Source: Chitinophagaceae bacterium
Lineage (GTDB): Bacteria > Bacteroidota > Bacteroidia > Chitinophagales > Chitinophagaceae
Assembly: GCA_947372235.1 (NCBI GenBank)
Contig: CANBSW010000017.1
Location: forward strand, 1-42,024
Reading direction: 5' to 3'
Length of the DNA: 42,024 nt
The notes under the pieces are model-generated. The model was not told the DNA's origin. It ran no database searches and saw nothing but the letters and a program-made list of their open reading frames with translations. This document shows, one piece after another, positions 9,303-18,947 of this stretch (the first letter of the stretch is position 1; each line of letters begins with the position of its first letter). The translations under genes were made by a program, and so were the position numbers.

Positions 9303-10031
9303 TTAATCAAGCGAACTTGGATGCCGTTCACGACCGCTCTTGAATTCATCGAAGGAGAAGATAAGGTTGGTTTGAAAATAATTCTTCCAGGAAGGAACAT
9401 TGGCAATGGATTGGTCAAATCGATTCAGGTATCCTGCTAAAATGGTAAACTTATCGTTGAATTGATAACCCAATCCGAGAAAGATCCTGTTCTGTTCATA
9501 ATAAGGGGCCTCATTGGTTACAAACAATTCATTGAAAACACTGGCGTACCATGTTTTGCTTTTGATTTCTTTATTGTTAAAAGGAACCAAAGCATTGATA
9601 CGATATCTGAAGCGGTTGCGGTATCCAGCAAAAGAAGTAAACCTTTGTTCTATCCGGTATCGGTGCTCAAGTTTTACCCTGCCTATATTATTGGTTAATA
9701 CAAATTGCTCCCACATCCGGAATTCATCATTTGCATAGGGTAATTTAAAATTGCCATCAGGCTGAAAAGTTGCATAATGTCCCATTGCAAATAATACGGA
9801 TACTGATTTAGGAAAATTATATCCTACACCCGCTTTGTACTCATAATAATTAAAATCATGAATTACTTTTTGCGAACGAACCTGTGCCTCCGCCAACACA
9901 CTCCATTTTTTATTGAATGTGAATTTTGTTGATACAACATTCCATGTACCAAGTCCGGGTGTTTGGGCTGATGCCTGAAGGGTAATAAGAAAAGCCATCA
10001 GGAAGATGGCTTTATGTAAGAAATATTTCAT
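9303..10031 (-). CDS. DUF2490 domain protein, predicted outer-membrane beta-barrel
   Basis: About 242 residues. The frame opens at 10046, but the ATG at 10031 begins a clean signal peptide (MKYFLHKAIFLMAFLITLQ, cleaved after ASA), so I choose that start. The mature protein begins with WNVVSTKFTFNKKWSVLAEA and has alternating beta-strand sequence with many aromatic residues, YYEYKAGVGYNF and LEHRYRIEQRF, characteristic of DUF2490. Members are thought to be small outer-membrane barrels; no function is established. It is convergent with the efflux operon and ends against its hairpin. It may be a single-gene unit. Confidence 0.83.
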   Translation of the reverse strand: MKYFLHKAIFLMAFLITLQASAQTPGLGTWNVVSTKFTFNKKWSVLAEAQVRSQKVIHDFNYYEYKAGVGYNFPKSVSVLFAMGHYATFQPDGNFKLPYANDEFRMWEQFVLTNNIGRVKLEHRYRIEQRFTSFAGYRNRFRYRINALVPFNNKEIKSKTWYASVFNELFVTNEAPYYEQNRIFLGLGYQFNDKFTILAGYLNRFDQSIANVPSWKNYFQTNLIFSFDEFKSGRERHPSSLD

Positions 10032-10074
10032 GTTTTGGTATGTCATTTAGATCTTCTGTGTGATGTACAACTGT

Positions 10075-10247
10075 GTGTCGCCTTAGCTTTAGCGGTGGCA
10101 CAAGCAGTTGTGGCCTTATTTTCGAGCTTTCAATTATTTTTATGGTGATCTGACTGTTCTTATCAAGTATTGATTCGTTCAAATATAATAGACCACTTTT
10201 ATTCGGAACACAGATTGCTTGCGCCACCGGTAAAGCTAAGGTGACAC
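10075..10247. repeat. MITE-like element with 32 bp terminal inverted repeats
   Basis: Arms 10075-10106 and 10216-10247 match in 29 of 32 positions when one is reverse-complemented. They enclose 109 bp of A+T-rich sequence without a credible gene. The whole unit of 173 bp sits in the gap between the DUF2490 and E2 genes. I see no convincing target-site duplication, so mobility is an inference from shape only. Confidence 0.5.
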
Positions 10248-10259
10248 GCGGTCATCATT

Positions 10260-10284
10260 CGCAATGACGTCTATCGCAATGACG
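10260..10284. repeat. Two copies of CGCAATGACG
   Basis: The decamer occurs at 10260-10269 and 10275-10284, a few bases beyond the stop of the E2 gene. Its reverse complement begins CGTCATTGCG, a phrase I recall as part of short dispersed intergenic repeats in several bacterial phyla. No function can be assigned. Confidence 0.4.
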
Positions 10285-10289
10285 GGTTC

Positions 10290-11789
10290 TCAGAGGTAAT
10301 GAAACCACTGCTTATTCACATCCCATTTTTCAAATTCCTTTGCAACCTCAGATAAGAATTTAGCACCAATACTTCCATCAACAATTCTATGGTCATAACT
10401 CATGGACAAATACATCATGTGGCGTATGCCAATGGTATCACCTTCGGCTGATTCAATAACTACAGCACGTTTTTTAATAGCACCTACAGCAAGAATAGCA
10501 ACTTGTGGTTGATTAATAATTGGTGTACCCATCAAACTTCCAAAAGTTCCTACATTGGTTAATGTGAAAGTTCCGCCGGTGGTATCTTCAGGTTTTAGTT
10601 TATTATTTCGGGCAGCGTCTGCCAGATTGTTTACGGCTTTACTCAATCCCACAATATTCAATTGATCTGCCCCCTTGATCACCGGAACGATCAGGTTGCC
10701 GGTTGGAAGGGCAGTAGCCATACCAATATTGATGTCTTTTTTGATAATGATATTATCCCCATCCAAAGAACAATTGATCAATGGAAAACGACTCATCACA
10801 TTCACAATACATTCTATGAACATGGGAGTGAAGGTAAGTTTGGTGCTTTCTCTTCTTTCAAATTCATCTTTCACTTTCTGACGCCATAGAACCATATTTG
10901 TTACATCGGCTTCAGCAAAACTGGTAACATGCGGACTTGTTTGCACACTGCCCACCATATGTTTGGCTATCAGTTTGCGCATTCTGTCCATCTCTACAAT
11001 TTCCGTAAGTCCTGATACCACAACAGATGCGGGATCTGAGAATTTGCCGGAATAAGATGCCGGTAGGTAGCTGCTGGTAATAATACCCGATGATGCCGGT
11101 ATAGCATCAACTGCCAATGGCGCAGTTATGATGGTTGCCGGAGCAGTTGATCTTTCAACAGGTGGTGGAATATAGGCTGGTACGGTACCTGCTTTTTTAT
11201 CCGCCACATATTGTAAAATATCTTTTTTAGATACACGTCCGTCATTACCGGTACCGGGTATTCTTTCCAGTTCGCTAAGGGCAATGCCTTCGCTGTTGGC
11301 GATGTTTAAGACCAGTGGCGAATAAAAACGATTAGGGCCGGCTTTTGGTAAGGGTTCTGGCTCTGTAACAGGAGCAGGTGGTGCGTAAGGAATCTCAGTA
11401 ACGGCATGAAATTCTTCTGCAATCATTGCAATAGGATCCTGAGTAATACCAGTTTCTTCGGGTTGGGGTACAGTTGGCTCAGGTTCTGAAACTGGTATAT
11501 TAACCGGAGCTTCTGTTACCGGTTCAGGAGTTGTTACAATATTATCTGCACCAATACGTATTCGGGCAATCACCGTTCCAATAGGAACCACATCATTGAT
11601 ATTAAATAAGATCTCTGCTATCACGCCTTCTGCTGTAGAAGGAACTTCACTATCAACCTTATCAGTAGCAATATCCAATACCGTCTCATCCTGTTTTACA
11701 GGATCACCCACTTGCTTGTGCCATTTGAGTATCGTGGCCTCCATAATACTCTCGCCCAGTTTGGGCATCACCAGTTCAGCAATTGCCAT
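10290..11789 (-). CDS. 2-oxo acid dehydrogenase complex, dihydrolipoamide acyltransferase (E2)
   Basis: A 499-residue E2 core that transfers an acyl group from the E1-bound intermediate via lipoate to CoA. The lipoyl domain occupies residues 1-76 with the modified lysine K44 in ATDKVDSE. A Pro/Glu/Val-rich linker follows to about 150, then a peripheral subunit-binding domain at about 155-195 (SPLVLNIANSEGI, GTGNDGRVSKKDI). The catalytic acyltransferase domain ends with H467 and D471 in SYDHRIVDG. Substrate type (pyruvate, 2-oxoglutarate or branched-chain) cannot be decided; no E1 or E3 gene is nearby. A TAnnTTTG box lies about 56 bp upstream. The cinA gene lies upstream on the same strand, separated by 147 bp. 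Confidence 0.93.
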   Translation of the reverse strand: MAIAELVMPKLGESIMEATILKWHKQVGDPVKQDETVLDIATDKVDSEVPSTAEGVIAEILFNINDVVPIGTVIARIRIGADNIVTTPEPVTEAPVNIPVSEPEPTVPQPEETGITQDPIAMIAEEFHAVTEIPYAPPAPVTEPEPLPKAGPNRFYSPLVLNIANSEGIALSELERIPGTGNDGRVSKKDILQYVADKKAGTVPAYIPPPVERSTAPATIITAPLAVDAIPASSGIITSSYLPASYSGKFSDPASVVVSGLTEIVEMDRMRKLIAKHMVGSVQTSPHVTSFAEADVTNMVLWRQKVKDEFERRESTKLTFTPMFIECIVNVMSRFPLINCSLDGDNIIIKKDINIGMATALPTGNLIVPVIKGADQLNIVGLSKAVNNLADAARNNKLKPEDTTGGTFTLTNVGTFGSLMGTPIINQPQVAILAVGAIKKRAVVIESAEGDTIGIRHMMYLSMSYDHRIVDGSIGAKFLSEVAKEFEKWDVNKQWFHYL

Positions 11790-11844
11790 ACTATCGTTCT
11801 GTTTTATTTGGGATCCTTTATTAATGTCTGTTCCCTTTTCCGCA

Positions 11845-11852
11845 CAAATCTA
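11845..11852 (-). promoter_or_regulatory. Candidate Bacteroidota -7 box for the E2 gene
   Basis: On the minus strand this reads TAGATTTG, an exact TAnnTTTG match, with its downstream edge 55 bp before the E2 start codon. No clean TTTG -33 element is visible at the expected spacing, so this is suggestive only. Confidence 0.4.
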
Positions 11853-11936
11853 CCATTCATTTCGTTTCCACAGTAATGTACTCAAAGGGCTACAGATTTG
11901 CAAATGTATCAGTTGTGAATCAAAAACGAACAACTG

Positions 11937-13199
11937 TTAGCTGTTTTCGTTCTCATTAATAAAGATACGTAAAAGGTTTAGCGCATTGGTAGATGTGAGC
12001 TCAATGTTTCTTCTCCTGTCGAACCGGAAATTGAACAGTTTGGCCACTACTTTTTCTTTGCTTGCCACAGCAATCCAGACCATTCCAACCGGTTTTTCTG
12101 CGGTAGCTCCGTCCGGTCCCATAATTCCACTAACCGCAATGGAGTAATCGGTTTTCATAATTTTGAGAACAGAAACTGCCATTTGCCTTACCGTTTCTTC
12201 ACTAACGGCACCAACAGTCATCAATATTTCATGGGGCACATCCAGCATTCTTTCTTTTACGAGGTTATCATAACTGATCACACTACCCGTAAAAAAGGTA
12301 GATGATCCTGGATGAATAGAGAGCAGATGAGCAATATAACCACCTGTACAACTTTCAGCAGTTGCAACCGTTTTACCTTTTTGTTTCAGCATACGGCCAA
12401 TCACCTGTTCCATTGAAAGGTCTTCATCTATCACCAGGTATTCTTTCACTTTGTTTTTGAAGAGTTCAAATTGAGCAGCTACTTCTGTTTCTAATGCAGA
12501 TTTATCTGATCCGAATGCGGTTAATCGTAATCTCACCATTCCATAGTTGGGCAAATAAGCAAGCTTAATATGAGCAGGAAGGGCTTCTTCAATGTCTTTG
12601 ATCAACTCTGCTAAAAAAGATTCACCTAAGCCAGCTGTTAATAAGGTTTTATGAACAATGAATCCTGTTTGATACCATTCCGGAATCATTGGGATCACCT
12701 GGTTTGTCATTAACCATTTCATCTCATGCGGCACTCCCGGCAGCGAAACAAATCGGTTACCATTTTTTTCAAATAACATTCCGGGTGCAGTACCCCGTTC
12801 ATTTTTTAAAACAGTACAAACATCCGGAACCTCGGCCTGCTTTGCATTGCGCTCGATCATGGGGCGCTTAAGGATGTTCTCAAAAATATTGGTCACATGA
12901 TCCAGTGTAGGCTGATGTACCACCATTTTTCCTTCAAAGTATTCGCAGAGAAGTGGTTTGGTGATATCATCGGCTGTAGGCCCTAAGCCTCCCGTGATAA
13001 TAATCAGCGAAGCATGTTTACTTTCTTCATCCAACGCATTCCAGATATCTTCCCAAACATCACCAACAGCTACTCGGTGTTTAACAATAATGCCCACCTT
13101 ATTCAATTCCTGCGCTATCCAGGCACTGTTGGTATCTATCACCTGGCCGATCAGTAATTCGTCTCCAATGGTAATGATCGATGCAAAAACTTTTTCCAT
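11937..13199 (-). CDS. cinA: CinA family protein, nicotinamide-nucleotide amidase
   Basis: A 420-residue two-domain protein of normal length. The N-terminal MoCF-like domain (about residues 1-170) starts ASIITIGDELLIGQVIDTNS and contains TGGLGPTADDITKPLL. The C-terminal amidase domain (about 260-415) carries TAESCTGG with the presumed catalytic serine, and SGIMGPDGATAEKPVG. The family deamidates NMN in pyridine-nucleotide salvage and can act on ADP-ribose-type compounds; a competence role is known only in some Firmicutes. Its start codon is 42 bp from the divergent dacB start, so the two genes must have overlapping or closely adjacent promoters. Confidence 0.93.
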   Translation of the reverse strand: MEKVFASIITIGDELLIGQVIDTNSAWIAQELNKVGIIVKHRVAVGDVWEDIWNALDEESKHASLIIITGGLGPTADDITKPLLCEYFEGKMVVHQPTLDHVTNIFENILKRPMIERNAKQAEVPDVCTVLKNERGTAPGMLFEKNGNRFVSLPGVPHEMKWLMTNQVIPMIPEWYQTGFIVHKTLLTAGLGESFLAELIKDIEEALPAHIKLAYLPNYGMVRLRLTAFGSDKSALETEVAAQFELFKNKVKEYLVIDEDLSMEQVIGRMLKQKGKTVATAESCTGGYIAHLLSIHPGSSTFFTGSVISYDNLVKERMLDVPHEILMTVGAVSEETVRQMAVSVLKIMKTDYSIAVSGIMGPDGATAEKPVGMVWIAVASKEKVVAKLFNFRFDRRRNIELTSTNALNLLRIFINENENS

Positions 13200-13241
13200 A
13201 GTCTGCTTCCGCTTAATTTTAGTGCAAGATAAAGCCCGGAT

Positions 13242-14633
13242 ATGAAAACAACGATTTGGTTTATTAGTTTACTGGTTTATTCGTTTAGCAGTGAAGCGCA
13301 ACCTGTTTCGGAACGGATTGCGAAAGCTATTGAGAAATTACAGTTGGATGCCCAGACAAAACATGCAACAATTGGCATTTCTGTTGTTAAATCAGAAACC
13401 AATGAAAAAATATTTGAACTAAACGCTCAAACCGGTTTAGCACCAGCGAGTTGTCAAAAAATCATTACCAGTGCAGCAGCAATGGAATTATTGGGTCCTG
13501 CTTTTCGATACCAAACTATTCTGGGATATGACGGATCGATTAATAATGGTGTGTTAAAAGGAAATTTGCATTTGATCGGAAGTGGAGATCCTACTTTAGG
13601 AAGCTGGCGATACGATTCTACGAAAGAAAGAAAAATATTGAATAATTGGCTGGATGCCTTGAAAGGGAAGGGAATTCAAAAAATGGAGGGAGACCTGATT
13701 GCCCAAAATGGTAAATGGGAGAGAGAAACCTTACCGGGCGGATGGATCTGGGATGATATAGGAAATTATTACGGAGCAGGCACGTCAGCTTTAAACTGGC
13801 ATGAAAATCAATACGATCTGATACTGCAATCAGGATCATCAATAGGAGATAAGGTTTCTATTGTAAATACCAAACCTAAATTACTGAATGCGGTTCTCGA
13901 AAGTGAAGTTACTTCTGCTGTAAAAGGCAGTGGCGATAATTCTTATATCTATTTACCTCCTTATGCACAAAAGGGTTTTGTAAGAGGAACGATTCCGGTT
14001 GATGAAAAAGCATTTACCATATCCGGTTCATTCCCAGATCCAGCATTTCAATTGATTAACACCCTGAATGATCAGCTGGATTCCGCTAAATTGAAACCAC
14101 AACATTTTTTTGTTTCCTACGCAAAAGAAATGCCGGCGTATCAGATATTGTCTGTTATTAACTCACCATCATTAGATAGTATCAATTACTGGTTCATGAA
14201 AAAAAGTATCAATCTGTATGGGGAAGCGTTGGTAAAAACGATTGCATATGAAAAAACAGGATTGGGATCAACTGATAAAGGCATAGAACTGGTAAAACAA
14301 TTCTGGAAAGAAAGAGGAGTAGAATCTTCGGCAATAAAAATCATTGATGGGAGCGGACTATCCCCGCAAAACCGTGTAACTGTTGATGCTTTGGTAAAAG
14401 TGTTACAGTTTGCCAAAAGCAGACCCTGGTTCAATCATTATTATGATGCGTTGCCTGTTTATAACCAGATGAAACTAAAAAGCGGTACTATTGGAGGCGC
14501 AAAAAGTTTTGCGGGATATCATACGGCAAAAGATGGAACGGCATATACGGTAGCCCTCATCATCAATAATTACGATGGTTCAGCTTCAGAGATCGTTCGA
14601 AAAATGTTCCTGATTCTCGATGAACTAAAATAA
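13242..14633 (+). CDS. dacB: D-alanyl-D-alanine carboxypeptidase/endopeptidase, PBP4 type
   Basis: A 463-residue penicillin-binding protein of the S13 family, secreted to the periplasm by an N-terminal signal peptide (cleavage near SSEAQ). It trims or cleaves peptidoglycan cross-bridges. The three active-site motifs are visible: SxxK as S70-C-Q-K73, SxN as KSINLYGE, and KSG in MKLKSGTIGG. The sequence between SxxK and SxN is long, as expected for the inserted domains of this family. C71 in place of the common Thr or Asn is a minor variation. Divergent from cinA. Transcription probably ends at the hairpin that begins 4 bp after the stop. Confidence 0.92.
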   Translation: MKTTIWFISLLVYSFSSEAQPVSERIAKAIEKLQLDAQTKHATIGISVVKSETNEKIFELNAQTGLAPASCQKIITSAAAMELLGPAFRYQTILGYDGSINNGVLKGNLHLIGSGDPTLGSWRYDSTKERKILNNWLDALKGKGIQKMEGDLIAQNGKWERETLPGGWIWDDIGNYYGAGTSALNWHENQYDLILQSGSSIGDKVSIVNTKPKLLNAVLESEVTSAVKGSGDNSYIYLPPYAQKGFVRGTIPVDEKAFTISGSFPDPAFQLINTLNDQLDSAKLKPQHFFVSYAKEMPAYQILSVINSPSLDSINYWFMKKSINLYGEALVKTIAYEKTGLGSTDKGIELVKQFWKERGVESSAIKIIDGSGLSPQNRVTVDALVKVLQFAKSRPWFNHYYDALPVYNQMKLKSGTIGGAKSFAGYHTAKDGTAYTVALIINNYDGSASEIVRKMFLILDELK

Positions 14634-14636
14634 AAA

Positions 14637-14698
14637 AACCGTGCCACTGTGCCTCCGTGCGCAAATTATTTCTCGCACAAAGGCACAGAGGCACGGTT
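14637..14698. terminator. Long hairpin downstream of dacB
   Basis: Arms 14637-14661 and 14674-14698 match in 22 of 25 positions around a 12 nt loop. The arms are made of the repeated phrase GTGCCTCTGTGCCT and belong with similar hairpins elsewhere in the window. It is placed as a terminator for dacB but lacks a U-tract on the plus strand; an A-tract precedes it instead. Confidence 0.55.
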
Positions 14699-14769
14699 GA
14701 ATGCTGGTTCTACATAGTTAAGAATCCTTTTGTAAACACGCTATCTTTACCCAAACCAAACCCCTTACC

Positions 14770-15198
14770 ATGAAAGAACAAAACTTCAAAAACCATACCC
14801 GCTTAGTTCCGGGTTTTCACGGACTTGCTTTTTTAGCCATTGTAGCCCTGCTGATCGGTTCTATCATTAATCTCTGTCATTCGGCAAAAGAGAATTTGTA
14901 TTCTGCTTCGCTGATCTGTCTGGTATCCTTCATTTTTGTGCTGATGTTCTGGTACACCCGGTCTTTTGCTTTAAGGGCGCAGGACAGGGCCATTCGTGCT
15001 GAAGAAAATTTCAGACATTTTGTGTTAACAGGTAAACCATTCCCTTCTAATATCAGAATGGGGCAGATCATTGCCTTACGCTTTGCATCTGATGAAGAAT
15101 TACCTGCATTAACACAACGTGCCGTTAATGAAAACCTAAATTCCAAAGACATCAAACAAGCCATTCAAAACTGGAGAGCCGACCATCACAGGGCTTGA
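14770..15198 (+). CDS. DUF6526 family membrane protein
   Basis: A 142-residue protein with two predicted transmembrane helices at about residues 17-39 and 46-66. A hydrophilic C-terminal tail contains RAQDRAIRAEENFRHF, then LTGKPFP, then an acidic/basic helix ending in NWRADHHRA. This matches the DUF6526 pattern; the function is unknown. The tail is predicted to be cytoplasmic. A TATCTTTA sequence at 14742-14749, one base from TAnnTTTG, could be its -7 box. The last 13 bp overlap the end of the convergent thioesterase gene. Confidence 0.85.
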   Translation: MKEQNFKNHTRLVPGFHGLAFLAIVALLIGSIINLCHSAKENLYSASLICLVSFIFVLMFWYTRSFALRAQDRAIRAEENFRHFVLTGKPFPSNIRMGQIIALRFASDEELPALTQRAVNENLNSKDIKQAIQNWRADHHRA

Positions 15199-15608
15199 TC
15201 AGTAAAAAATGGTGTTAATTTTTCGCGAAGTTCATCCGGTAAACTGCTACGTTTTCCTGTTTTACTGTCAATAAAATATAAAGCTACTCTCCCTGTTGTG
15301 AGTAGCTTTTTTCTTTCATTATATACTTCGTGATGAAAGGCTATCTCATGCTTAACCGGCAGTTCTTTCAGCGTAGTTTTAATGGTAATTAAGTCGTCAT
15401 AATGTGCCGGGCGTAAAAACTTCGCTTCCATTGCTACCACAGGCATACGAACGCCCATCTCCTCCATTTTTTTATAGGTAAATCCGAGTTCGCGGATGCA
15501 TTCTGCACGGCCTACTTCAAAGTACTGAGCATAGTTGCCGTAATACACTATATCCATCTGGTCTGTTTCCGCATATCTTACCCTAACGGTGGTAATGTGT
15601 TGGTACAT
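15186..15608 (-). CDS. Acyl-CoA thioesterase, 4-hydroxybenzoyl-CoA thioesterase (hot-dog) family
   Basis: A 140-residue single hot-dog domain. The N-terminal motif RVRYAETDQMDIVYYGNYAQYF is the signature of YbgC/FadM-like thioesterases, with the catalytic aspartate in ETDQMD and the conserved YGNY. It should hydrolyse acyl-CoA (or acyl-ACP) to free acid and CoA in the cytoplasm; the chain-length preference is not readable. It stands alone on the minus strand, overlapping the DUF6526 gene tail to tail by 13 bp, with a 284 bp divergent gap to the TPR gene. Confidence 0.9.
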   Translation of the reverse strand: MYQHITTVRVRYAETDQMDIVYYGNYAQYFEVGRAECIRELGFTYKKMEEMGVRMPVVAMEAKFLRPAHYDDLITIKTTLKELPVKHEIAFHHEVYNERKKLLTTGRVALYFIDSKTGKRSSLPDELREKLTPFFTDQAL

Positions 15609-15892
15609 GGTTATTCTATTTTGTTGACAAACTTACGCCGCTTATCTGTTTTTCCACAAATGATGGAATGATGTTTGCTAACCATACCCTAATACTACCT
15701 TTAAAACAGATTTTGCTTTTCATTAAGAAAGAAACTGAAATCTTTGCTGCACAATTTCATCTGAAAAGATTTTAGCCAACAATTTATTGAGAAGTATGGT
15801 GCGTTGAAAGACGAACCCGGATGTATGCCAAAGTTGACATTACTGTCGGCCGGAAGTATATGCTTAAACTATTGATTAAATAGCCTTGCTCT
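15609..15892. other. Divergent gap with no assignable gene
   Basis: This 284 bp stretch between the thioesterase and the TPR gene must hold promoters for both. I see no strong TAnnTTTG match, no hairpin of note and no RNA gene. A short frame at 15765-15875 has protein-like codons but no recognisable family or start. Confidence 0.4.
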
Positions 15893-18800
15893 ATGAAGAA
15901 ACTCGTTTATATATTCCTTTTTGTTGCCGGATCTCTTACCGGTTTACAACTGAATGCCCAGCTTACACAGAATAACCTCGATCCGGACGCAGAATTTAAA
16001 ACTGCCAAGGATCTGTACCAGAAAGAACAGTTTAGCCTTGCCTATCCTGTATTTAAAAAAATATATAGTAATGGGATTGCGCAAAGCAATATTCCTGCAA
16101 CCATTAAACTGGAATGTAAATACTATTACATTATCTGCGGACTACAGCTGAATGATCAAACTACGGCTCCATTGGCTGAATCATTTATTGAACTGGAAAA
16201 CAATACGGCCCGTGTTCAGATGATGAGTTATCATTTGGGCGAGTATTATTATCGTAAACAGGATTTTGGTAATGCACAGAAATATTACTCGGTTACCAGT
16301 ATTGCCAACCTGAGTAACCGTGAAATAGCAGATATGAAATTTCACCAGGCTTATGGCTATTTTGTAATGCAACAGTTTGATAAAGCCAAACCCTTATTCA
16401 ATTCCATCCGTCAATTACCTAAGGATCCCAATTATTTGGATGCCAATTATTATTATGGTTTTATCTGTTTTAATGAAAAGAATTATCCGCAGGCACTCGA
16501 AGGGTTTTTGATTGCAGAGAAATTGCCCGAGTACCAGCATGTAATCCCTTTTTATATTGCCGAAATCTATTATTTCAGCGGTGATAAAGAAAAAGCATTG
16601 ACATATGGTGATGCTGCTTTACAAAAAGGCGGACAATTCTACGATCTGCAACTGAAGCAACTGGTTGGACATATTTATTTTGAAAAAAGAGAATTTTCCA
16701 AAGCATTGCCTTACCTCGAGAAATTTGTGAATGGAAAAGAGAAAGTGAGAAGGGAAGACCTGTATGAATTGTCGTTCTGCTATTATGAAGGAAAGAACTG
16801 GTTACAATCAATAGAAGGATTTAAACAATTGGGTGGAGCGCAGGATTCATTGGCTCAAAACAGTATGTATCTTTTGGCAGATGCCTATTTGAAAACAAGC
16901 GATAAAGCCAATGCCCGTATTGCTTTCCAGTTCTGTGCATCTAATAACAGCAATGCGGTGCAAAAAGAAGTATCCGCTTTTAATTATGGCAAACTTTCTT
17001 ACGAACTGAGTTATATGGATCCGGCATTGAAAGCGTTTCAATCATTTATCAACAATTATCCCAATTCAAAATATACACAGGAAGCAAAAGAACTGGAAGT
17101 AAATACACTGGCCAATACCAGCAATTATAAAGAAGCATTAAAGTTGTATGAGAGTTTGGGAGTGAAGAGCGATAATGTGATCAAACTTTATCCACGATTG
17201 TTGTATGGAAGTTCTGTGGAACTCATCAACGATCAGCAGATAGATAAAGCAGATCTGTTGTTATCCAAATTACTCGAGGTTCCTTATAATACTGCACAAT
17301 TACCTCTGGCCGATTTCTGGAAAGGAGAAATAGCTTACCGTAAAGGAAACACCGATCAATCCATTGCTTACCTCAGTTATTATTTAAAGAACCCTATCAC
17401 CAATGGAGAGGTAAATCCCATTAATGCAAAATACAGTCTGGCTTATGGGTATCTGAAAAATGAGAACTATTCTTTAGCCAGAGATAATTTTGAAGCTGTT
17501 GCAAAATCGATCAACCGGTCATCCACAGCAATTGAACAGGATGCTTATTTACGGGCTGCAGATTGTTATTTTATGAGCAAGGATTTCAGGCAATCACTCA
17601 AAATGTATGAGAATGTGACTTCGCTCCAATTGCCCTCTGCTGATTATGCTTTATACCAGAAAGGAATTATTGCCGGAGCGATGAATAAGAATGCAGAGAA
17701 AGTAAGCATCTTACAATCATTGGAAAAAATATACCCTTCTTCTTCATTCATTCCGGATGCAAATCTTGAAATGGCCAATACTTATCTGGCCGATGAAAAT
17801 TTTCAATCAGCCATCATGCCATTGCAGAAAGTGATCAGCAACAACAAAGCGGCTTCTATGGCGCCACAGGCATATTTGAAATTAGGCGTTGCCTATTTTA
17901 ATATGGATAAGAATGATGAATCGCTGAACAGTTTTAAAAAGCTTGTAACAGGCTATCCCAACACACAGGAAAGCAATGATGCGATCGAATACATCCGAAA
18001 TATTTTCATCGCCAACCAGAAGCCTGGTGAGTTTGTGGATTTTATGAAACAGAATGGCAAACCCATCACCAATACAGAAGAAGACTCATTAACCTATCGT
18101 TCCTCTATGTTGCGTTATGAAGCAAAAGATATGGCGGGAGCGAAAACAGGTTTTGTAAATTATCTCTCCAAATTCCCGGATGGTCGTTACCATATTGAAG
18201 CCAATTATCTGGCAGCTGAGATCAGTATCGCCAACAAAGCAAACACAGAAGCATTGCCTTTTTACAAAGCAGTGGCCGATCAATCGCAAAACAAATATGC
18301 GGAACGCAGTGCTTTACAAACAGCCCGTATTTATTATTTTGACCTGAAAGATTATACCAATGCACAGAAATATTTTGCGTTGCTGAAAATATTGTCCACC
18401 CAGCAGGAAAACCGGTTAGAAGCGATGCGTGGATTACTTCGCTGCCAGTTTAAGGCACAGCAGTGGAAAGAAGCGGCACCCAATGCAGAAGACCTGCTAC
18501 TGGAAAAAGGAATTGCTACAGACGACCGTATGATGGCCAGTTTGGTAGTTGCCAAAAATCACCAGTTGAATAATGAATTGGATCCTGCCATTGTATCTTA
18601 TAAACAAGTAATCAATGCCGGAAAATCAGAATATGCTGCAGAATCGCAATACCATATAGCAGAAATCTTATTGCAGCAAAACAAATTACCCGAAGCAGAA
18701 AAAGCAGCTTTTGAAGTGATCAAAAAATCAGGTTCTTATGAGGTTTGGGTAACCAAAAGTTATTTGTTACTGGGAGATATTTATGTAAGTCAGAAAGATC

Positions 18801-18934
18801 TTTTCAATGCAGAAGCCACATTTAAAAGTATAGTAGACAATGCTACCATAACAGAAGTAAAAGAAGAAGCGCAACGGAAATTAGACAAAGTGCTGGAAGA
18901 AAAAAATAAAACAAACAAAGTTGAACAACAGTAA
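15893..18934 (+). CDS. Large periplasmic tetratricopeptide-repeat protein
   Basis: A 1013-residue protein with a signal peptide (MKKLVYIFLFVAG, cleavage near LNAQ). The rest is almost wholly helical TPR-type repeats, seen as recurring pairs such as FGNAQKYYSV, YPQALEGFLIAEKLPEY, DEKNDESLNSFKKL-like and FNAEATFKSIV segments with conserved Ala, Tyr and Gly spacing. TPR arrays are protein-binding scaffolds. It is followed by an outer-membrane beta-barrel gene, the likely starts differing by -14 or +13 bp, and then a membrane-tethered HU-like protein, so it probably belongs to an envelope complex. No enzymatic domain is visible. The ATG at 15893 is chosen because it begins the signal peptide. Confidence 0.87.
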   Translation: MKKLVYIFLFVAGSLTGLQLNAQLTQNNLDPDAEFKTAKDLYQKEQFSLAYPVFKKIYSNGIAQSNIPATIKLECKYYYIICGLQLNDQTTAPLAESFIELENNTARVQMMSYHLGEYYYRKQDFGNAQKYYSVTSIANLSNREIADMKFHQAYGYFVMQQFDKAKPLFNSIRQLPKDPNYLDANYYYGFICFNEKNYPQALEGFLIAEKLPEYQHVIPFYIAEIYYFSGDKEKALTYGDAALQKGGQFYDLQLKQLVGHIYFEKREFSKALPYLEKFVNGKEKVRREDLYELSFCYYEGKNWLQSIEGFKQLGGAQDSLAQNSMYLLADAYLKTSDKANARIAFQFCASNNSNAVQKEVSAFNYGKLSYELSYMDPALKAFQSFINNYPNSKYTQEAKELEVNTLANTSNYKEALKLYESLGVKSDNVIKLYPRLLYGSSVELINDQQIDKADLLLSKLLEVPYNTAQLPLADFWKGEIAYRKGNTDQSIAYLSYYLKNPITNGEVNPINAKYSLAYGYLKNENYSLARDNFEAVAKSINRSSTAIEQDAYLRAADCYFMSKDFRQSLKMYENVTSLQLPSADYALYQKGIIAGAMNKNAEKVSILQSLEKIYPSSSFIPDANLEMANTYLADENFQSAIMPLQKVISNNKAASMAPQAYLKLGVAYFNMDKNDESLNSFKKLVTGYPNTQESNDAIEYIRNIFIANQKPGEFVDFMKQNGKPITNTEEDSLTYRSSMLRYEAKDMAGAKTGFVNYLSKFPDGRYHIEANYLAAEISIANKANTEALPFYKAVADQSQNKYAERSALQTARIYYFDLKDYTNAQKYFALLKILSTQQENRLEAMRGLLRCQFKAQQWKEAAPNAEDLLLEKGIATDDRMMASLVVAKNHQLNNELDPAIVSYKQVINAGKSEYAAESQYHIAEILLQQNKLPEAEKAAFEVIKKSGSYEVWVTKSYLLLGDIYVSQKDLFNAEATFKSIVDNATITEVKEEAQRKLDKVLEEKNKTNKVEQQ

Positions 18935-18947
18935 AGCGGATCAATAC

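Noticed and set aside
10012..10227. A 71-codon minus-strand frame across the MITE-like unit
   Set aside because: It runs through the inverted-repeat arm and into the DUF2490 signal peptide; the sequence looks random.
15765..15875. A 36-codon frame with protein-like composition in the thioesterase/TPR gap
   Set aside because: It has no suitable start codon, no family resemblance and is too short to call a relic with confidence.
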